Assembly (NCBI GenBank): GCA_965656535.1
Contig: CBFHKX010000001.1
Location: 930,001-994,000 of the forward strand
From: Lishizhenia sp965656535
GTDB taxonomy: Bacteria; Bacteroidota; Bacteroidia; Flavobacteriales_D; Crocinitomicaceae
DNA: 64,000 nucleotides
Direction of reading: 5' to 3'
Positions 1 to 8,993 of the stretch are shown here, one piece after another; positions within the stretch are counted from its first letter, which is position 1; each line of letters opens with the position of its first letter. Both the position numbers and the translations under genes were made by a program. The notes under the pieces are model-generated. The model saw only the letters and a program-made list of their open reading frames with translations, ran no database searches and was not told the DNA's origin.

Positions 1-611
1 TCTTTGTTTATTCTATTGGGAGCGTTTGACTGTAGAGTGTATTTTTCTGCCGGACCATCAAACTCAAAGGGTGTGTATATTTTTTGATCGTCTACTAAAT
101 TTACTTGCGAGTATGTTTTTGCGGAAAGAACGACGGGTTCTCCTTCATAAATTTCTCGTTTAGATTGTTCTATTATACCAAATATAGCTTGGTCTAAATT
201 TTTACTCGGATCAGCACTAATTAAGTTAATCGGTTCTGATACTTTTATTTGATAGCTTTCAGATTTTAATACACCATTACTTGATTTTATTTCAACTGGC
301 CCTATGGTATACTTACCATCCTCTTCAAAATACCCCATAAATTTTTGGTAACTGAATTGTATGGCTGTTTTTGTTGCGTAGTCTATACTTGAAGACATTC
401 CAGATTGAGTTCCACCAGCACGTGTAAATTCATCTGGCAAGTCAAAATCTAAAGCTCCATCTGCATCCGTTTTAATTAAAATGGTAACAGGTGCTCCAAC
501 TTCAACTTCTAGCGGAGAAACTTCTAGGCTCACAAAGCTGTTTTGAGCATTTACATAAACACCTACAAATGCTAAAACTAAATAAATGATATGGCGTAGA
601 TTTATTACCAT
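1..611 (-). CDS. batD: BatD-like protein, N-terminal part (cut by window edge)
   Basis: Open frame of 203 codons that runs off the left end of the window. It begins with a signal peptide (MVINLRHIIYLVLAFVGVYV, then NAQ) followed by beta-rich sequence typical of the BatD/oxygen-tolerance family: an early VSLEVSPLEVEVGAPVTI strand pair and later segments such as YTIGPVEIKSSNG and EIYEGEPVVLSAKTYSQVN. BatD proteins are membrane-anchored periplasmic partners of the VWA proteins BatA and BatB. The ATG at 611 overlaps the end of batC by 7 bp (ATGGTAATAA), consistent with translational coupling as the last visible gene of the moxR-bat operon. The C-terminal half and membrane anchor lie outside the window. 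Confidence 0.85.
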   Translation of the reverse strand, partial: MVINLRHIIYLVLAFVGVYVNAQNSFVSLEVSPLEVEVGAPVTILIKTDADGALDFDLPDEFTRAGGTQSGMSSSIDYATKTAIQFSYQKFMGYFEEDGKYTIGPVEIKSSNGVLKSESYQIKVSEPINLISADPSKNLDQAIFGIIEQSKREIYEGEPVVLSAKTYSQVNLVDDQKIYTPFEFDGPAEKYTLQSNAPNRINK

Positions 612-1354
612 CTTTTACCTGATTTTACGGGTTCGTTTTTTCCACCGCCTAGACTGCCTTTTACCTTTTGTTTGGTTCTCATCTCCTTTTTCATTAATTC
701 GTCTAGCATACGTTCTGTTTTTTTACTAGAAAGCTTATCGGTTTTTATATCAGTGTTTTGACTTTCTTGTTTATTACTTGTTTGACTTTTTTTCTGCTCT
801 TGTTTAGTTGTGTTGTTTTCCGCGTCTTTATTTTGATTGCTTTCTTTTTGCTCATTTTTATTGCCTAGCTGTTCATTTTGTTGTTGCTCTTTTTGCGGTT
901 GAGTGTGCTCTTGTTTGTTTTCTTTTTGCTGCTTTACAAGTCTTCTTTTGGCTTCGGCTAAATTATAGCGAGCTGCTTCATTATCAGGGTTGTTTCTGAG
1001 CGCTTTTTTATAGCTCTCCACAGCGTCTTCGTATTTATTTTGTTTAAATTGAGAATTCCCAAGGTTGTGCGCATGCGCTGCTTTTTCCTTTGCATCATTC
1101 GCGTTATCAAATTCATTCTGAAAAGCACGTTCAGCCGTTTTAAAATCACCTTTTTTGTAAGCACTATTGCCTATTTCCTTGTTAAAGTTCAATTCTTCTG
1201 GTGCATATTGTTGTGCGCTAATAAATTTATCATATGCTTGCTCGTATTTTTTTTCTGCATACAACTGTTTCCCTAAAGATAAGGTGTCTCTCCAGTTTTG
1301 CCCGATAGATACAAAGCTTAAAAAACAGATGCATATGTTTAAAATTAATTTCAT
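605..1354 (-). CDS. batC: BatC-like TPR protein
   Basis: 249 residues. Residues 1-19 look like a signal peptide ending near IGQ. Residues about 22-135 hold three or so tetratricopeptide repeats (for example KYEDAVESYKKALRNNPDNE). Residues about 140-210 are a low-complexity stretch dominated by K, Q, E and N, followed by a basic tail ending GKRW. BatC proteins are TPR scaffold proteins encoded between batB and batD; the exact biochemical role is not settled. The start overlaps the batB stop by 4 bp and the end overlaps batD by 7 bp, so it sits inside a tightly coupled operon. The charged low-complexity tail makes homology searches of that part uninformative. Confidence 0.85.
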   Translation of the reverse strand: MKLILNICICFLSFVSIGQNWRDTLSLGKQLYAEKKYEQAYDKFISAQQYAPEELNFNKEIGNSAYKKGDFKTAERAFQNEFDNANDAKEKAAHAHNLGNSQFKQNKYEDAVESYKKALRNNPDNEAARYNLAEAKRRLVKQQKENKQEHTQPQKEQQQNEQLGNKNEQKESNQNKDAENNTTKQEQKKSQTSNKQESQNTDIKTDKLSSKKTERMLDELMKKEMRTKQKVKGSLGGGKNEPVKSGKRW

Positions 1355-2508
1355 TTTCTTTTTAAACGTGTTGTAGCTTTAAATTCCTCAATCAAGATTA
1401 AAATAACCAAGAACAAAATACCTATGAATAAAAAAAGTGCGTATCTGTTCTCCTTTACTTCAAACTCATATTTTATAGATTTGGTTGACTCAAAACTGTT
1501 AATTTCTGCTAAAAGTGACGAAATATTGGGGAAATCACTGCTTGACACCACAGCTTTTCCATTTGCTTTCTTGGCTAAATCTTTAAGCATCTCTTCATTT
1601 ACTGAACTTACCACCGTTTTTCCATTGTTATCTTTAATGTATCCCAAAGATGGACTAAGTATGTTTTTTGGAATTAATCCTCCTTGTTTTGAACCTAAAC
1701 CTAAAACATATAAAGCAATGCCTTTTTTATTTAATCTGTCAATAGCAGCAGTAACACCTAATTCATGATCTTCGCCATCGGAGAGTAAAACAATAACTTT
1801 TTTTGTTTTTTCGCGTGTGAAGAAATCCGCGCTCATATCTAGGGCTAAGCCAATATTTGTACCTTGGTTAGAAATAAAATCGGTAGTTAACTCTTTGGTA
1901 TACATTTTAGCAGCGCCAAAATCAGATGTTAAAGGTAGTTGAGGATAAGCACTACCTGCAAATACTACCATTCCTACTTTCCCACTTTGCGTTAAATTAA
2001 TAAATTGGTTTATACTTCTTTTTGCAATTTGTAATCTACTTAATCCTTTGTCCATATCTCTCGTATTCATAGAAACAGATATGTCAATAGCAAATACAAG
2101 TTCTACCCCTTTTAGTTTGGCATTTACAGGTTTACTGCCAAAAGCAGGTTGCAAGGCAGCTACAATAAAGAAAGATAGTGCTGTTTTAAATAGAAAAAAT
2201 CGTAAAAAAGCGTTCCAGTTAGAAACTGGACTCAAGTAAGAGCTACTGAGCTTATGATTTGAATACTGTTTGGCAAGTGTGTTTCGTCTTTTTAAAACGA
2301 GGTAGAAGAGAAAGTAAACACCTGGGATTAGGGCAAACAAATATGCATATTGCGGAGAGATAAAGATTAATTTTTCGCCCGCATTACCTGCAGAAAAATA
2401 GTCAAACAGAAGTAGTGTAAAATAAGCAATACACCAAAACAGGATTTCAGTGATCAGTAATAGTCCAATTACTTTAAAAATACGATATGTAACGATGTTT
2501 TTATCCAA
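1351..2508 (-). CDS. batB: BatB: membrane-anchored von Willebrand factor A protein
   Basis: 385 residues. Hydrophobic segments at about 11-35, 52-72 and 106-123 precede a VWA domain with a complete MIDAS motif: DISVS at 142-146, a later Thr in the NQGTNIG segment, and LLSDGED. A final membrane helix lies near the C-terminus (ALFLFIGILFLVILILI). This order (helices, VWA, helix) is the BatA/BatB plan. Bat proteins are linked to oxygen or stress tolerance in Bacteroides and spirochaetes; the mechanism is unproven, though the MoxR neighbour suggests ATPase-driven complex maturation. The gene overlaps batA by 8 bp and batC by 4 bp. Confidence 0.9.
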   Translation of the reverse strand: MDKNIVTYRIFKVIGLLLITEILFWCIAYFTLLLFDYFSAGNAGEKLIFISPQYAYLFALIPGVYFLFYLVLKRRNTLAKQYSNHKLSSSYLSPVSNWNAFLRFFLFKTALSFFIVAALQPAFGSKPVNAKLKGVELVFAIDISVSMNTRDMDKGLSRLQIAKRSINQFINLTQSGKVGMVVFAGSAYPQLPLTSDFGAAKMYTKELTTDFISNQGTNIGLALDMSADFFTREKTKKVIVLLSDGEDHELGVTAAIDRLNKKGIALYVLGLGSKQGGLIPKNILSPSLGYIKDNNGKTVVSSVNEEMLKDLAKKANGKAVVSSSDFPNISSLLAEINSFESTKSIKYEFEVKENRYALFLFIGILFLVILILIEEFKATTRLKRK

Positions 2509-3532
2509 TTTTTCTAAACACTAAATAGCGTGTAATCCAACTAATTAAAACAAAGCTTAATCCAAAAAGAATAAAAGCAAGTGGGTTTAAGGGAGCTTCT
2601 TTTTCGTAATTATCTTCAACTATCTTCCTTGTTTCCATTTGTTCGATGGTTTTATAGATTTCGCGTAATGAATTTTTATCAGTTGCTCTGAAATATGCGC
2701 CGTTGGTGATTTTGGCAATCTTTTTTAACGTTTTTTCGTCAATCGATACATATGTATTCCGTGTGGTTTGTCCGAAGATTGTTTGCACAGGCATACTGGC
2801 ATAACCGTCTTTACCAACACCTATTGTGTAAACCCTAACGTTTTTATTCTTTGCCAGTTCTGCTGCTGCTAATGGCGTAATTTCACCTCGATTAGATTCT
2901 CCATCCGTAAGTAAAATAACTACTTTGCTGGCTAAACTATCGCTTCTCAATCTTGCTACGGCAGTTCCAAGTCCTGTTCCGATAGCTGTTCCGGGAGTTA
3001 GCCATCCTGTTTCTACTTTATCTAAGCACGATTTTAAAAAAGCATGATTTCGGGTTGCAGGACAAGCTGTATACGCTTCACCTTCGTAAACTACTAGTCC
3101 TATTTTATCTGATCTTCTGCTATCTATGAATTCTTTTGCTACTTCTTTTGCAGCGCCTAACCGATCGGGTAAAAAATCGGTTATTGTCATGCTTTCAGAA
3201 ATGTCTAACGCAATAACAATATCAATACCTTCTCCAAAATCTTGTTTGTTTTCTTTTACTGCAACAGGATGCTGTGGTTTTGCTAGTCCTAGAATTAGTA
3301 GTATGAGTCCGCCATATAAAAAAACATGAGCCAAAATAAGTATCCATTTCAACGCAGGAGTTTCTAAGTCGCTTAATTCTTTACTATTTCGCGTATACTT
3401 TAAGAACGCTTGTTCATGATGCGTAAAGGCAAATTTTAATCCAATCAAAATTGGAATGAGTAGAAGCAACCACAGCCATTGAGGAGCAAGGAAGTCATAT
3501 TCCCAGAATCGTATGTTGCTTGCTTGATTCAT
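2501..3532 (-). CDS. batA: BatA: membrane-anchored von Willebrand factor A protein
   Basis: 343 residues. Membrane helices at about 17-35 and 62-83 are followed by a VWA domain with MIDAS DISES at 110-114, the TPGTAIG loop and LLTDGES, and a closing helix at about 315-337. It is paralogous to BatB next door but clearly diverged. The pair is expected to expose two VWA domains outside the cytoplasmic membrane. The start overlaps the preceding membrane-protein gene by 4 bp and the stop overlaps batB by 8 bp. Order and domain layout make the assignment firm; the physiological role (aerotolerance or envelope stress) is inferred from the family. Confidence 0.9.
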   Translation of the reverse strand: MNQASNIRFWEYDFLAPQWLWLLLLIPILIGLKFAFTHHEQAFLKYTRNSKELSDLETPALKWILILAHVFLYGGLILLILGLAKPQHPVAVKENKQDFGEGIDIVIALDISESMTITDFLPDRLGAAKEVAKEFIDSRRSDKIGLVVYEGEAYTACPATRNHAFLKSCLDKVETGWLTPGTAIGTGLGTAVARLRSDSLASKVVILLTDGESNRGEITPLAAAELAKNKNVRVYTIGVGKDGYASMPVQTIFGQTTRNTYVSIDEKTLKKIAKITNGAYFRATDKNSLREIYKTIEQMETRKIVEDNYEKEAPLNPLAFILFGLSFVLISWITRYLVFRKIG

Positions 3533-4479
3533 GTTTTTGTTACAGTTATTTCAACAGTTGCAACTTTATGCACGATTTGTTTCGCTTTTTGAGTGGTAGC
3601 GTTTATTTCAACTTCGGTTGGTTTGGATTTTGCAAATTTCACGAGATCAGACTGGTTCAAAAGAAAAAGAAGCGTAGTTATTGTAGCTGGACTTAAATTT
3701 TGCCTTTTTAGCTGCAACTTAATTTCGGCGGTTGTTTTATCCGTGTAGGTTTCGTTATACTGTTTAGATAAAAAACCCTTCATAATAACGGAAAGCTTAA
3801 AATAGTATTCCTTTAAATCCTCTAAATAAAGTTTAGATTTTTCTAGCGCACTTATTTCTTTTAGAGTTGCTTCTTTAAGCGAAACGGTTGTAAGGTTTAA
3901 AACTGGCTTTTTTCTCTTTACCCAAAAACGAACAAGGAGCAGAGCAACTAAAATTACGAGTCCAACTGCACAGTAAATTAATAAGCTCCAATAATCTGTT
4001 GGCAGCGCCGTTTCTAATTCAATTATATCCTGTATGGGTTGGGTTGGAATAAGAACAGGACTATTGACAAATAGAGCGCAGGTATTGAAATAATAAGTAG
4101 AATCTTTTAACCAAATAGACTCCTCAGGAATCACAACCATCGCACTATCCCAGCCGGTTAGTAAGTAGGTTCCTTCCCAGTAAAATGAGTTATTAATTTT
4201 GTAGTTTGTATCTTTAAATTCAGTTAATATTTCCAGAGCATATTGTTCTTTGTTAGAGGTGTTATTTACGCTATTATTTGCCTTTATCGCATTAAAATTA
4301 GATAATTGAGCCTTGTATTTAAGACCAGTTAATGGTGTTTCACTACTAACTTTAAACGTTAATTTTACCGGCTCTCCAAGCGCAATTTCTTCCTTCTCAA
4401 TTTCGGCTGTGAAAGTTTGACCCAACGAGTAGTTCGTAAGCAAAAAGAAAAATAATATGTGTAAAAGTACAGGTCTCAT
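3529..4479 (-). CDS. Bat-operon membrane protein of unknown function
   Basis: 316 residues. A signal peptide (about 1-20, ending LGQ) is followed by a beta-rich periplasmic region of about 140 residues that opens like BatD (FTAEIEKEEIALGEPVKLTF). One membrane helix lies at 164-187 with a KRKK stop-transfer, and a helical cytoplasmic domain of about 125 residues follows. The plan resembles the extra proteins found between DUF58 and batA in many Bacteroidota bat operons. It overlaps both neighbours by 4 bp, so it is almost certainly part of the same complex. I do not recognise a characterised homologue. The BatD-like opening suggests a shared ancestor for the periplasmic domain, which is inference. 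Confidence 0.75.
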   Translation of the reverse strand: MRPVLLHILFFFLLTNYSLGQTFTAEIEKEEIALGEPVKLTFKVSSETPLTGLKYKAQLSNFNAIKANNSVNNTSNKEQYALEILTEFKDTNYKINNSFYWEGTYLLTGWDSAMVVIPEESIWLKDSTYYFNTCALFVNSPVLIPTQPIQDIIELETALPTDYWSLLIYCAVGLVILVALLLVRFWVKRKKPVLNLTTVSLKEATLKEISALEKSKLYLEDLKEYYFKLSVIMKGFLSKQYNETYTDKTTAEIKLQLKRQNLSPATITTLLFLLNQSDLVKFAKSKPTEVEINATTQKAKQIVHKVATVEITVTKT

Positions 4480-5348
4480 TTCCCTCTTTTTTTAAACAAT
4501 AACATGAGTGCATTCAAGTAATGAGAATCTGTTGATATAGCAGCGTAGTCTATTCTTGACTTTCTGAAAGACTCAAACAGTCGCTCTTCTCTTTTTAAAT
4601 AATCCGCTTTGTATTTTTTACGTACGGTAGAAGAATATGTATTGACCCATTTTCGTTGTTTTGTTTCGACATCCAGCAACTGAATAATTCCGGCTTTAGG
4701 TAGTTCTCTTTCTGCTTCATCGTTCAGCTTTAAGGCTACTAAATCGTGTCTTCTATTTGCAATTTTCAATCCTTCTATGAAATCATTATCATCGAAAAAG
4801 TCGCTCAAAACAAAAACAATACTCCTTTTATTAATTACGTTGGAGAGGTACTTTACACCTTCATTTAGATTGGTAGTTGTTGCTTCCGGTTCATGCTCAA
4901 TTAAATCTCTTAGAATGCGCATAGCATGCGATCTACCTTTTTTAGGAGGGATAAATTTTTCTACTTTATCCGTAACTAATAATGCGCCTACTTTGTCTTT
5001 ATTGGCAACTGCAGAAAATGCTAGCACGGCACACAGTTCCAGCATAAGTTCTTTTTTATTTCTGCTTTTTGTACCGAAGTTGGCAGAACCAGAAATATCA
5101 CAAATAAGCATAACCGTAAGCTCTCTTTCTTCTTCGAATACCTTTATAAATGGTTCGTTAAATCGAGCGGTTACATTCCAGTCGAGCTGTCTTACATCGT
5201 CTCCAAATGAATAGTCTCTTACCTCAGAAAAGGTCATACCCTTTCCTTTGAAAGCAGAATGGTAATCGCCAGAAAAAACGTGCCGTGTTAAACCACGCGT
5301 TTTAATCTCAATTTCCTTTACTTTTTGTAGGAGCTCTTTGGTATTCAT
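4476..5348 (-). CDS. DUF58 domain protein (VWA-like, MoxR partner)
   Basis: 290 residues, no signal peptide or membrane helix. Residues 37-62 contain the DUF58 signature (FSEVRDYSFGDDVRQLDWN), and a VWA-like domain follows with DISGS at 84-88 and FVLSDFFDD later. DUF58 proteins are almost always encoded next to moxR and are thought to be adaptors or substrates of the MoxR ATPase. The gene is 3 bp downstream of moxR and overlaps the next gene by 4 bp, fixing it as the second gene of the operon. Cytoplasmic localisation is inferred from the lack of hydrophobic segments. Confidence 0.9.
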   Translation of the reverse strand: MNTKELLQKVKEIEIKTRGLTRHVFSGDYHSAFKGKGMTFSEVRDYSFGDDVRQLDWNVTARFNEPFIKVFEEERELTVMLICDISGSANFGTKSRNKKELMLELCAVLAFSAVANKDKVGALLVTDKVEKFIPPKKGRSHAMRILRDLIEHEPEATTTNLNEGVKYLSNVINKRSIVFVLSDFFDDNDFIEGLKIANRRHDLVALKLNDEAERELPKAGIIQLLDVETKQRKWVNTYSSTVRKKYKADYLKREERLFESFRKSRIDYAAISTDSHYLNALMLLFKKRGK

Positions 5349-5351
5349 TTA

Positions 5352-6374
5352 TTAAGGTACGTCAATTCTATTTAGAATCTTGTTAATAATATCGCGTGAG
5401 TTTATGTTTTCTGCTTCTGCTTCATAAGTTAAACCAATTCTATGTTGCAAAACATCAGATGCAATAGAGCGTATATCTTCTGGAATTACATAAGCTCTAC
5501 CTTGTAGAAATGCAAAAGCCTTTGCTGCACGCGCTAAATTGATACTTGCCCTAGGAGAGCCTCCAAAGTTAATTAGTGGAGATAGCTCTGATAAGTTATA
5601 GTCTGCCGGATTTCTTGTGGCAAATACAATATCAACAATATATTGTTCTATTTTTTCGTCTAAATAAACCGCCTTAACTAAACTGCGGAGGCGCAAAATA
5701 TCTTCGGGTTGTATTACTTTACTTGCTTTGTTTAGTCCCTCCCGCCTTACATTGCTTCTTATAATTCTTTTCTCTTCGCTTTTAGTTGGATAATCTAAGA
5801 ATACCTTTAGCATAAATCGGTCAACCTGAGCCTCAGGTAAAGGATATGTTCCTTCTTGTTCTACTGGGTTTTGTGTAGCTAATACCAAAAACGGAGTTGG
5901 CAATGGAAAAGATGTATCTCCAATTGTAATTTGTCTTTCTTCCATGGCTTCAAGTAGTGCAGATTGTACTTTAGCTGGCGCTCTATTAATCTCATCTGCA
6001 AGGATGAAATTAGCGAATATAGGACCTTTTTTTACAGTGAAATTTTGTTCTTTCTGGTTGTAAATCATAGTTCCAGTAACATCGGCTGGTAATAAATCTG
6101 GTGTAAATTGAACTCTACTGAACTGTCCATCTACTGCATCCGAAAGTGTTTTTATCGCAAGGGTTTTAGCCAGTCCAGGCACACCTTCTAGTAAAATGTG
6201 TCCGTCGGCTAAAAGCGCAATAAGTAATCGTTCAACCATGTGTTCCTGGCCAACAATGACTTTTGCTATTTCTTTCTGTAAAAGAGTAGTCAGTATATTC
6301 TCTTGTTGGATTTTATCAGATAAAATCTTCAAATTTTCTGCTGGTGTTAAATTACTTGATGCATCTATTTCCAT
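5352..6374 (-). CDS. moxR: MoxR-family AAA+ ATPase
   Basis: 340 residues. Walker A is GVPGLAKT at 64-71, Walker B is ILADEINRA at about 124-132, and sensor/arginine-finger regions follow (ATQNPVEQEGTYPLPEAQVDRF). The lid-domain helix LSPLINFGGSPRASINLARA is characteristic of MoxR. These ATPases act as chaperones that mature complexes containing VWA proteins, here DUF58, BatA and BatB encoded downstream. It is the first gene of the seven-gene minus-strand operon. A near-consensus -7 element (CAACTTTG on the minus strand, 6394-6401) lies about 20 bp before the ATG, so transcription probably starts close to the gene. Confidence 0.95.
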   Translation of the reverse strand: MEIDASSNLTPAENLKILSDKIQQENILTTLLQKEIAKVIVGQEHMVERLLIALLADGHILLEGVPGLAKTLAIKTLSDAVDGQFSRVQFTPDLLPADVTGTMIYNQKEQNFTVKKGPIFANFILADEINRAPAKVQSALLEAMEERQITIGDTSFPLPTPFLVLATQNPVEQEGTYPLPEAQVDRFMLKVFLDYPTKSEEKRIIRSNVRREGLNKASKVIQPEDILRLRSLVKAVYLDEKIEQYIVDIVFATRNPADYNLSELSPLINFGGSPRASINLARAAKAFAFLQGRAYVIPEDIRSIASDVLQHRIGLTYEAEAENINSRDIINKILNRIDVP

Positions 6375-6473
6375 TCATTCATTGCTTTGCATACAAAGTT
6401 GTTAAATGCATTCTCCAAACCTTTTGCTTCTGCTGTTAATTTTTGTTAACATTGTGTACATATAATATAGTGT

Positions 6474-6848
6474 ATGAGTTCAGATAGAAAAGTCCAAAAC
6501 TGTTTAGAGTGTAAGAGTCCACTTAACGGCAGAAGGGATCAAAAATTTTGCGGAGACTACTGCAGGAATACCTATAACAACAGAGTTAATGAAGACGCAA
6601 ATACTTATGTAAGAAAAGTGAATAACATTCTACGTAAGAACAGGAGGATACTAGCCAAATTAAATCCGAAGGGTAAAAAAACGGTAACTACTCTTCAATT
6701 AGCAGAGCAAGGTTTTAATTTTCATTATTTCACAAATGTGTATAAAACGAAAAAAGGCAGCGTTTACTTTTTTTGTTACGATCAAGGTTATATGAAACTA
6801 GAAGAAGAACAGTATATGCTTGTGCATAAGCAAGAATACGTTAATTAA
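6474..6848 (+). CDS. Small zinc-ribbon protein, function unknown
   Basis: 124 residues. The N-terminus has a clear four-cysteine zinc site, C10-x2-C13 and C26-x3-C30, in NCLECKSPLNGRRDQKFCGD. The remainder is basic and helical, with a segment (NNILRKNRRILAKLNPKGKK) that could touch nucleic acid. The gene is divergent from moxR and precedes atpD by about 150 bp. Small proteins with this type of zinc ribbon are common in Bacteroidota and are annotated only as hypothetical or DUF2116-like. A nucleic-acid role would be inference from the zinc ribbon and basic charge. Confidence 0.75.
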   Translation: MSSDRKVQNCLECKSPLNGRRDQKFCGDYCRNTYNNRVNEDANTYVRKVNNILRKNRRILAKLNPKGKKTVTTLQLAEQGFNFHYFTNVYKTKKGSVYFFCYDQGYMKLEEEQYMLVHKQEYVN

Positions 6849-6958
6849 AAAGAAAGATTTAGTTAGAAATTTGATCTGTTTTATCAATAAATTAAATGAT
6901 AAACACGAGAAATCGCAATTTTTTATACACATAATTTTATCTACTCAAATAATTCATA

Positions 6959-6966
6959 TATCTTTG
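6959..6966 (+). promoter_or_regulatory. -7 promoter element before atpD
   Basis: TATCTTTG matches the Bacteroidota -7 consensus TAnnTTTG exactly and lies 35 bp before the atpD ATG. No good -33 TTG is visible at the right distance. Transcription would start near 6970-6973. Confidence 0.55.
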
Positions 6967-7001
6967 CGCCCTGAAAATTCAATTACTTAAAAGACACCAT
7001 A

Positions 7002-8504
7002 ATGTCGAATATAAAAGGTAGAGTATCACAGGTTATTGGACCTGTAGTAGATGTAAATTTTGATAAGGGAGTAGAGCTTCCTAATATTTTTGATGCACTT
7101 GATGTTCCAAGAGAAGACGGTACTAAAGTTGTTTTAGAAGTTCAATCTCACATTGGAGAGAATTCCGTAAGAGCGATTGCCATGGATTCTTCTGATGGTT
7201 TTACAAGAGGAATGGAAGTGATTTCTACGGGATCGCCAATTAAAATGCCAATAGGAGACAACGTTAAAGGACGTTTGTTTAATGTGGTAGGTGATTCTAT
7301 AGATGGAATGGAGAATTTAGAAAAAGCAAACGGAATGTCAATTCACCGCGAAGCTCCTAAGTTCGAAGATTTATCAACAGCATCTGAAATTCTTTTTACA
7401 GGAATTAAAGTAATTGACCTTATCGAGCCTTACGCAAAGGGTGGTAAAATTGGTTTATTTGGTGGAGCTGGAGTTGGTAAAACTGTATTAATCCAAGAAT
7501 TGATTAACAACATCGCAAAAGCATACTCTGGTTTATCTGTATTCGCAGGTGTAGGTGAGCGTACAAGAGAAGGAAACGATTTGCTTCGAGAAATGTTAGA
7601 GTCTGGTATTATTAAATACGGTGATGACTTTATGCATTCAATGGAAGAAGGAGGTTGGGATCTTTCTAAAATTGATAAAAACGAATTGAAAGATTCAAAA
7701 GCAGCTTTCGTATTCGGTCAGATGAATGAGCCTCCTGGAGCACGTGCACGAGTTGCATTATCTGGGTTGACATTAGCAGAATATTTCCGTGATGGAGATG
7801 GAGAAGAAGCAGGTAAGGATATTTTATTCTTCGTAGATAATATTTTCCGTTTTACACAAGCAGGTTCTGAGGTTTCGGCTTTATTAGGACGTATGCCTTC
7901 TGCAGTTGGTTATCAACCAACATTGGCAACAGAAATGGGTCAAATGCAAGAACGTATTACTTCTACTAAAAATGGTTCTATTACTTCTGTTCAGGCGGTT
8001 TACGTACCTGCAGATGATTTAACAGATCCAGCACCGGCAAATACATTCGCCCACTTGGATGCAACAACAGTATTGTCGCGTAAGATTGCCGAGTTAGGTA
8101 TTTATCCAGCGGTTGATCCTTTAGATTCTACTTCAAGAATTTTAACGGAAGACATCGTTGGTAAAGAGCATTACGCTTGTGCACGTAGAGTTCAGGTTAC
8201 TCTTCAACGATACAAAGAATTACAAGATATTATTGCAATTTTGGGTATGGATGAATTGTCTGAAGAAGATAAATTAGTTGTACACAGAGCACGTAGAGTT
8301 CAGCGTTTCTTATCACAGCCTTTCCACGTAGCCGAACAGTTTACAGGATTAAAAGGAGTGTTGGTTGATATCAATGAAACAATCAAAGGATTTAATATGA
8401 TCCTTGATGGTGAAATGGATCAGTATCCAGAAGCAGCATTTAACCTTAAAGGAGATATTCAAGAGGTTAAAGAAGCTGGAGAGAAAATGCTAGCAGAAGC
8501 ATAA
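7002..8504 (+). CDS. atpD: F1Fo ATP synthase beta subunit
   Basis: 500 residues, the usual length. It carries the catalytic nucleotide sites of the F1 head. Walker A is GGAGVGKT at 154-161; the GERTREGNDL segment, the Walker B stretch DILFFVDNIFRFTQAGSEVS and the C-terminal DELSEEDKLVVHRARR (DELSEED motif) are all present. It pairs with atpC 55 bp downstream. The other ATP synthase genes are not in the window; a separate atpDC cluster is common in Bacteroidota. An exact -7 element lies 35 bp upstream. Confidence 0.98.
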   Translation: MSNIKGRVSQVIGPVVDVNFDKGVELPNIFDALDVPREDGTKVVLEVQSHIGENSVRAIAMDSSDGFTRGMEVISTGSPIKMPIGDNVKGRLFNVVGDSIDGMENLEKANGMSIHREAPKFEDLSTASEILFTGIKVIDLIEPYAKGGKIGLFGGAGVGKTVLIQELINNIAKAYSGLSVFAGVGERTREGNDLLREMLESGIIKYGDDFMHSMEEGGWDLSKIDKNELKDSKAAFVFGQMNEPPGARARVALSGLTLAEYFRDGDGEEAGKDILFFVDNIFRFTQAGSEVSALLGRMPSAVGYQPTLATEMGQMQERITSTKNGSITSVQAVYVPADDLTDPAPANTFAHLDATTVLSRKIAELGIYPAVDPLDSTSRILTEDIVGKEHYACARRVQVTLQRYKELQDIIAILGMDELSEEDKLVVHRARRVQRFLSQPFHVAEQFTGLKGVLVDINETIKGFNMILDGEMDQYPEAAFNLKGDIQEVKEAGEKMLAEA

Positions 8505-8559
8505 TAAAGAGAATTGAAGAGAGGGTAAAACCTCTCTTTCACTATAAAATATAGTTGCA

Positions 8560-8850
8560 ATGCAATTAGATATTATTACACCAGAAAAAAAGATTTTTAC
8601 AGGAGAAGTAGACGCAGTTCAGTTTCCAGGTAAAGATGGTTTATTTCAAGTTTTAAAAGGTCACGCACCAATTATTTCTGCACTAGCTGCCGGAATAGTT
8701 AAAATAGATTTGACTAATTCTGAAATGGAATATGATGATTTAACAGGAGAGATTGAAAATGATTCTTCTAACGATAAAGTTATTCGTGTAAAAATCAAAG
8801 GTGGAGTGGTAGAAATGCTGAACGATAAGATTATTGTTTTAGCAGAGTAA
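8560..8850 (+). CDS. atpC: F1Fo ATP synthase epsilon subunit, short form
   Basis: 96 residues, starting MQLDIITPEKKIFTGEVDAV, with the beta-sandwich signature FPGKDGLFQVLKGHAPIISAL. Epsilon subunits of about 130-140 residues have a C-terminal two-helix domain that can inhibit ATP hydrolysis; this one ends right after the beta-sandwich (NDKIIVLAE). Short epsilons are known in Bacteroidota and Chlorobi, so this is lineage-typical rather than a truncation. It follows atpD and is closed by a strong terminator at 8872-8903. Confidence 0.93.
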   Translation: MQLDIITPEKKIFTGEVDAVQFPGKDGLFQVLKGHAPIISALAAGIVKIDLTNSEMEYDDLTGEIENDSSNDKVIRVKIKGGVVEMLNDKIIVLAE

Positions 8851-8871
8851 ACGAGAAAAGATGTTAAAACT

Positions 8872-8903
8872 GAGGGGTTTGGTTCGCCATATCCCTCTTT
8901 TTT
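8872..8903 (+). terminator. Rho-independent terminator after atpC
   Basis: GAGGGGTTTGG and CCATATCCCTC form an 11-bp stem (one mismatch, one wobble) around a TTCG tetraloop, followed by six T. It closes the atpDC unit. Confidence 0.85.
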
Positions 8904-8993
8904 GTTAAACAAAGTTAAGGTTGTGCCAATATATGCGTCTATTCTTCGTTAGATATTGTAACTTCGTAATCAGCTTTTTGTAAGCAAAATAAA

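Noticed and set aside
750..960. Repetitive-looking tract in batC taken as a DNA repeat
   Set aside because: It encodes a low-complexity Lys/Gln/Glu/Asn tail; there is no exact tandem DNA unit.
4777..5214. 145-codon plus-strand frame opposite the DUF58 gene
   Set aside because: It is Ser/Leu-rich shadow sequence; the minus-strand frame is clearly the gene.
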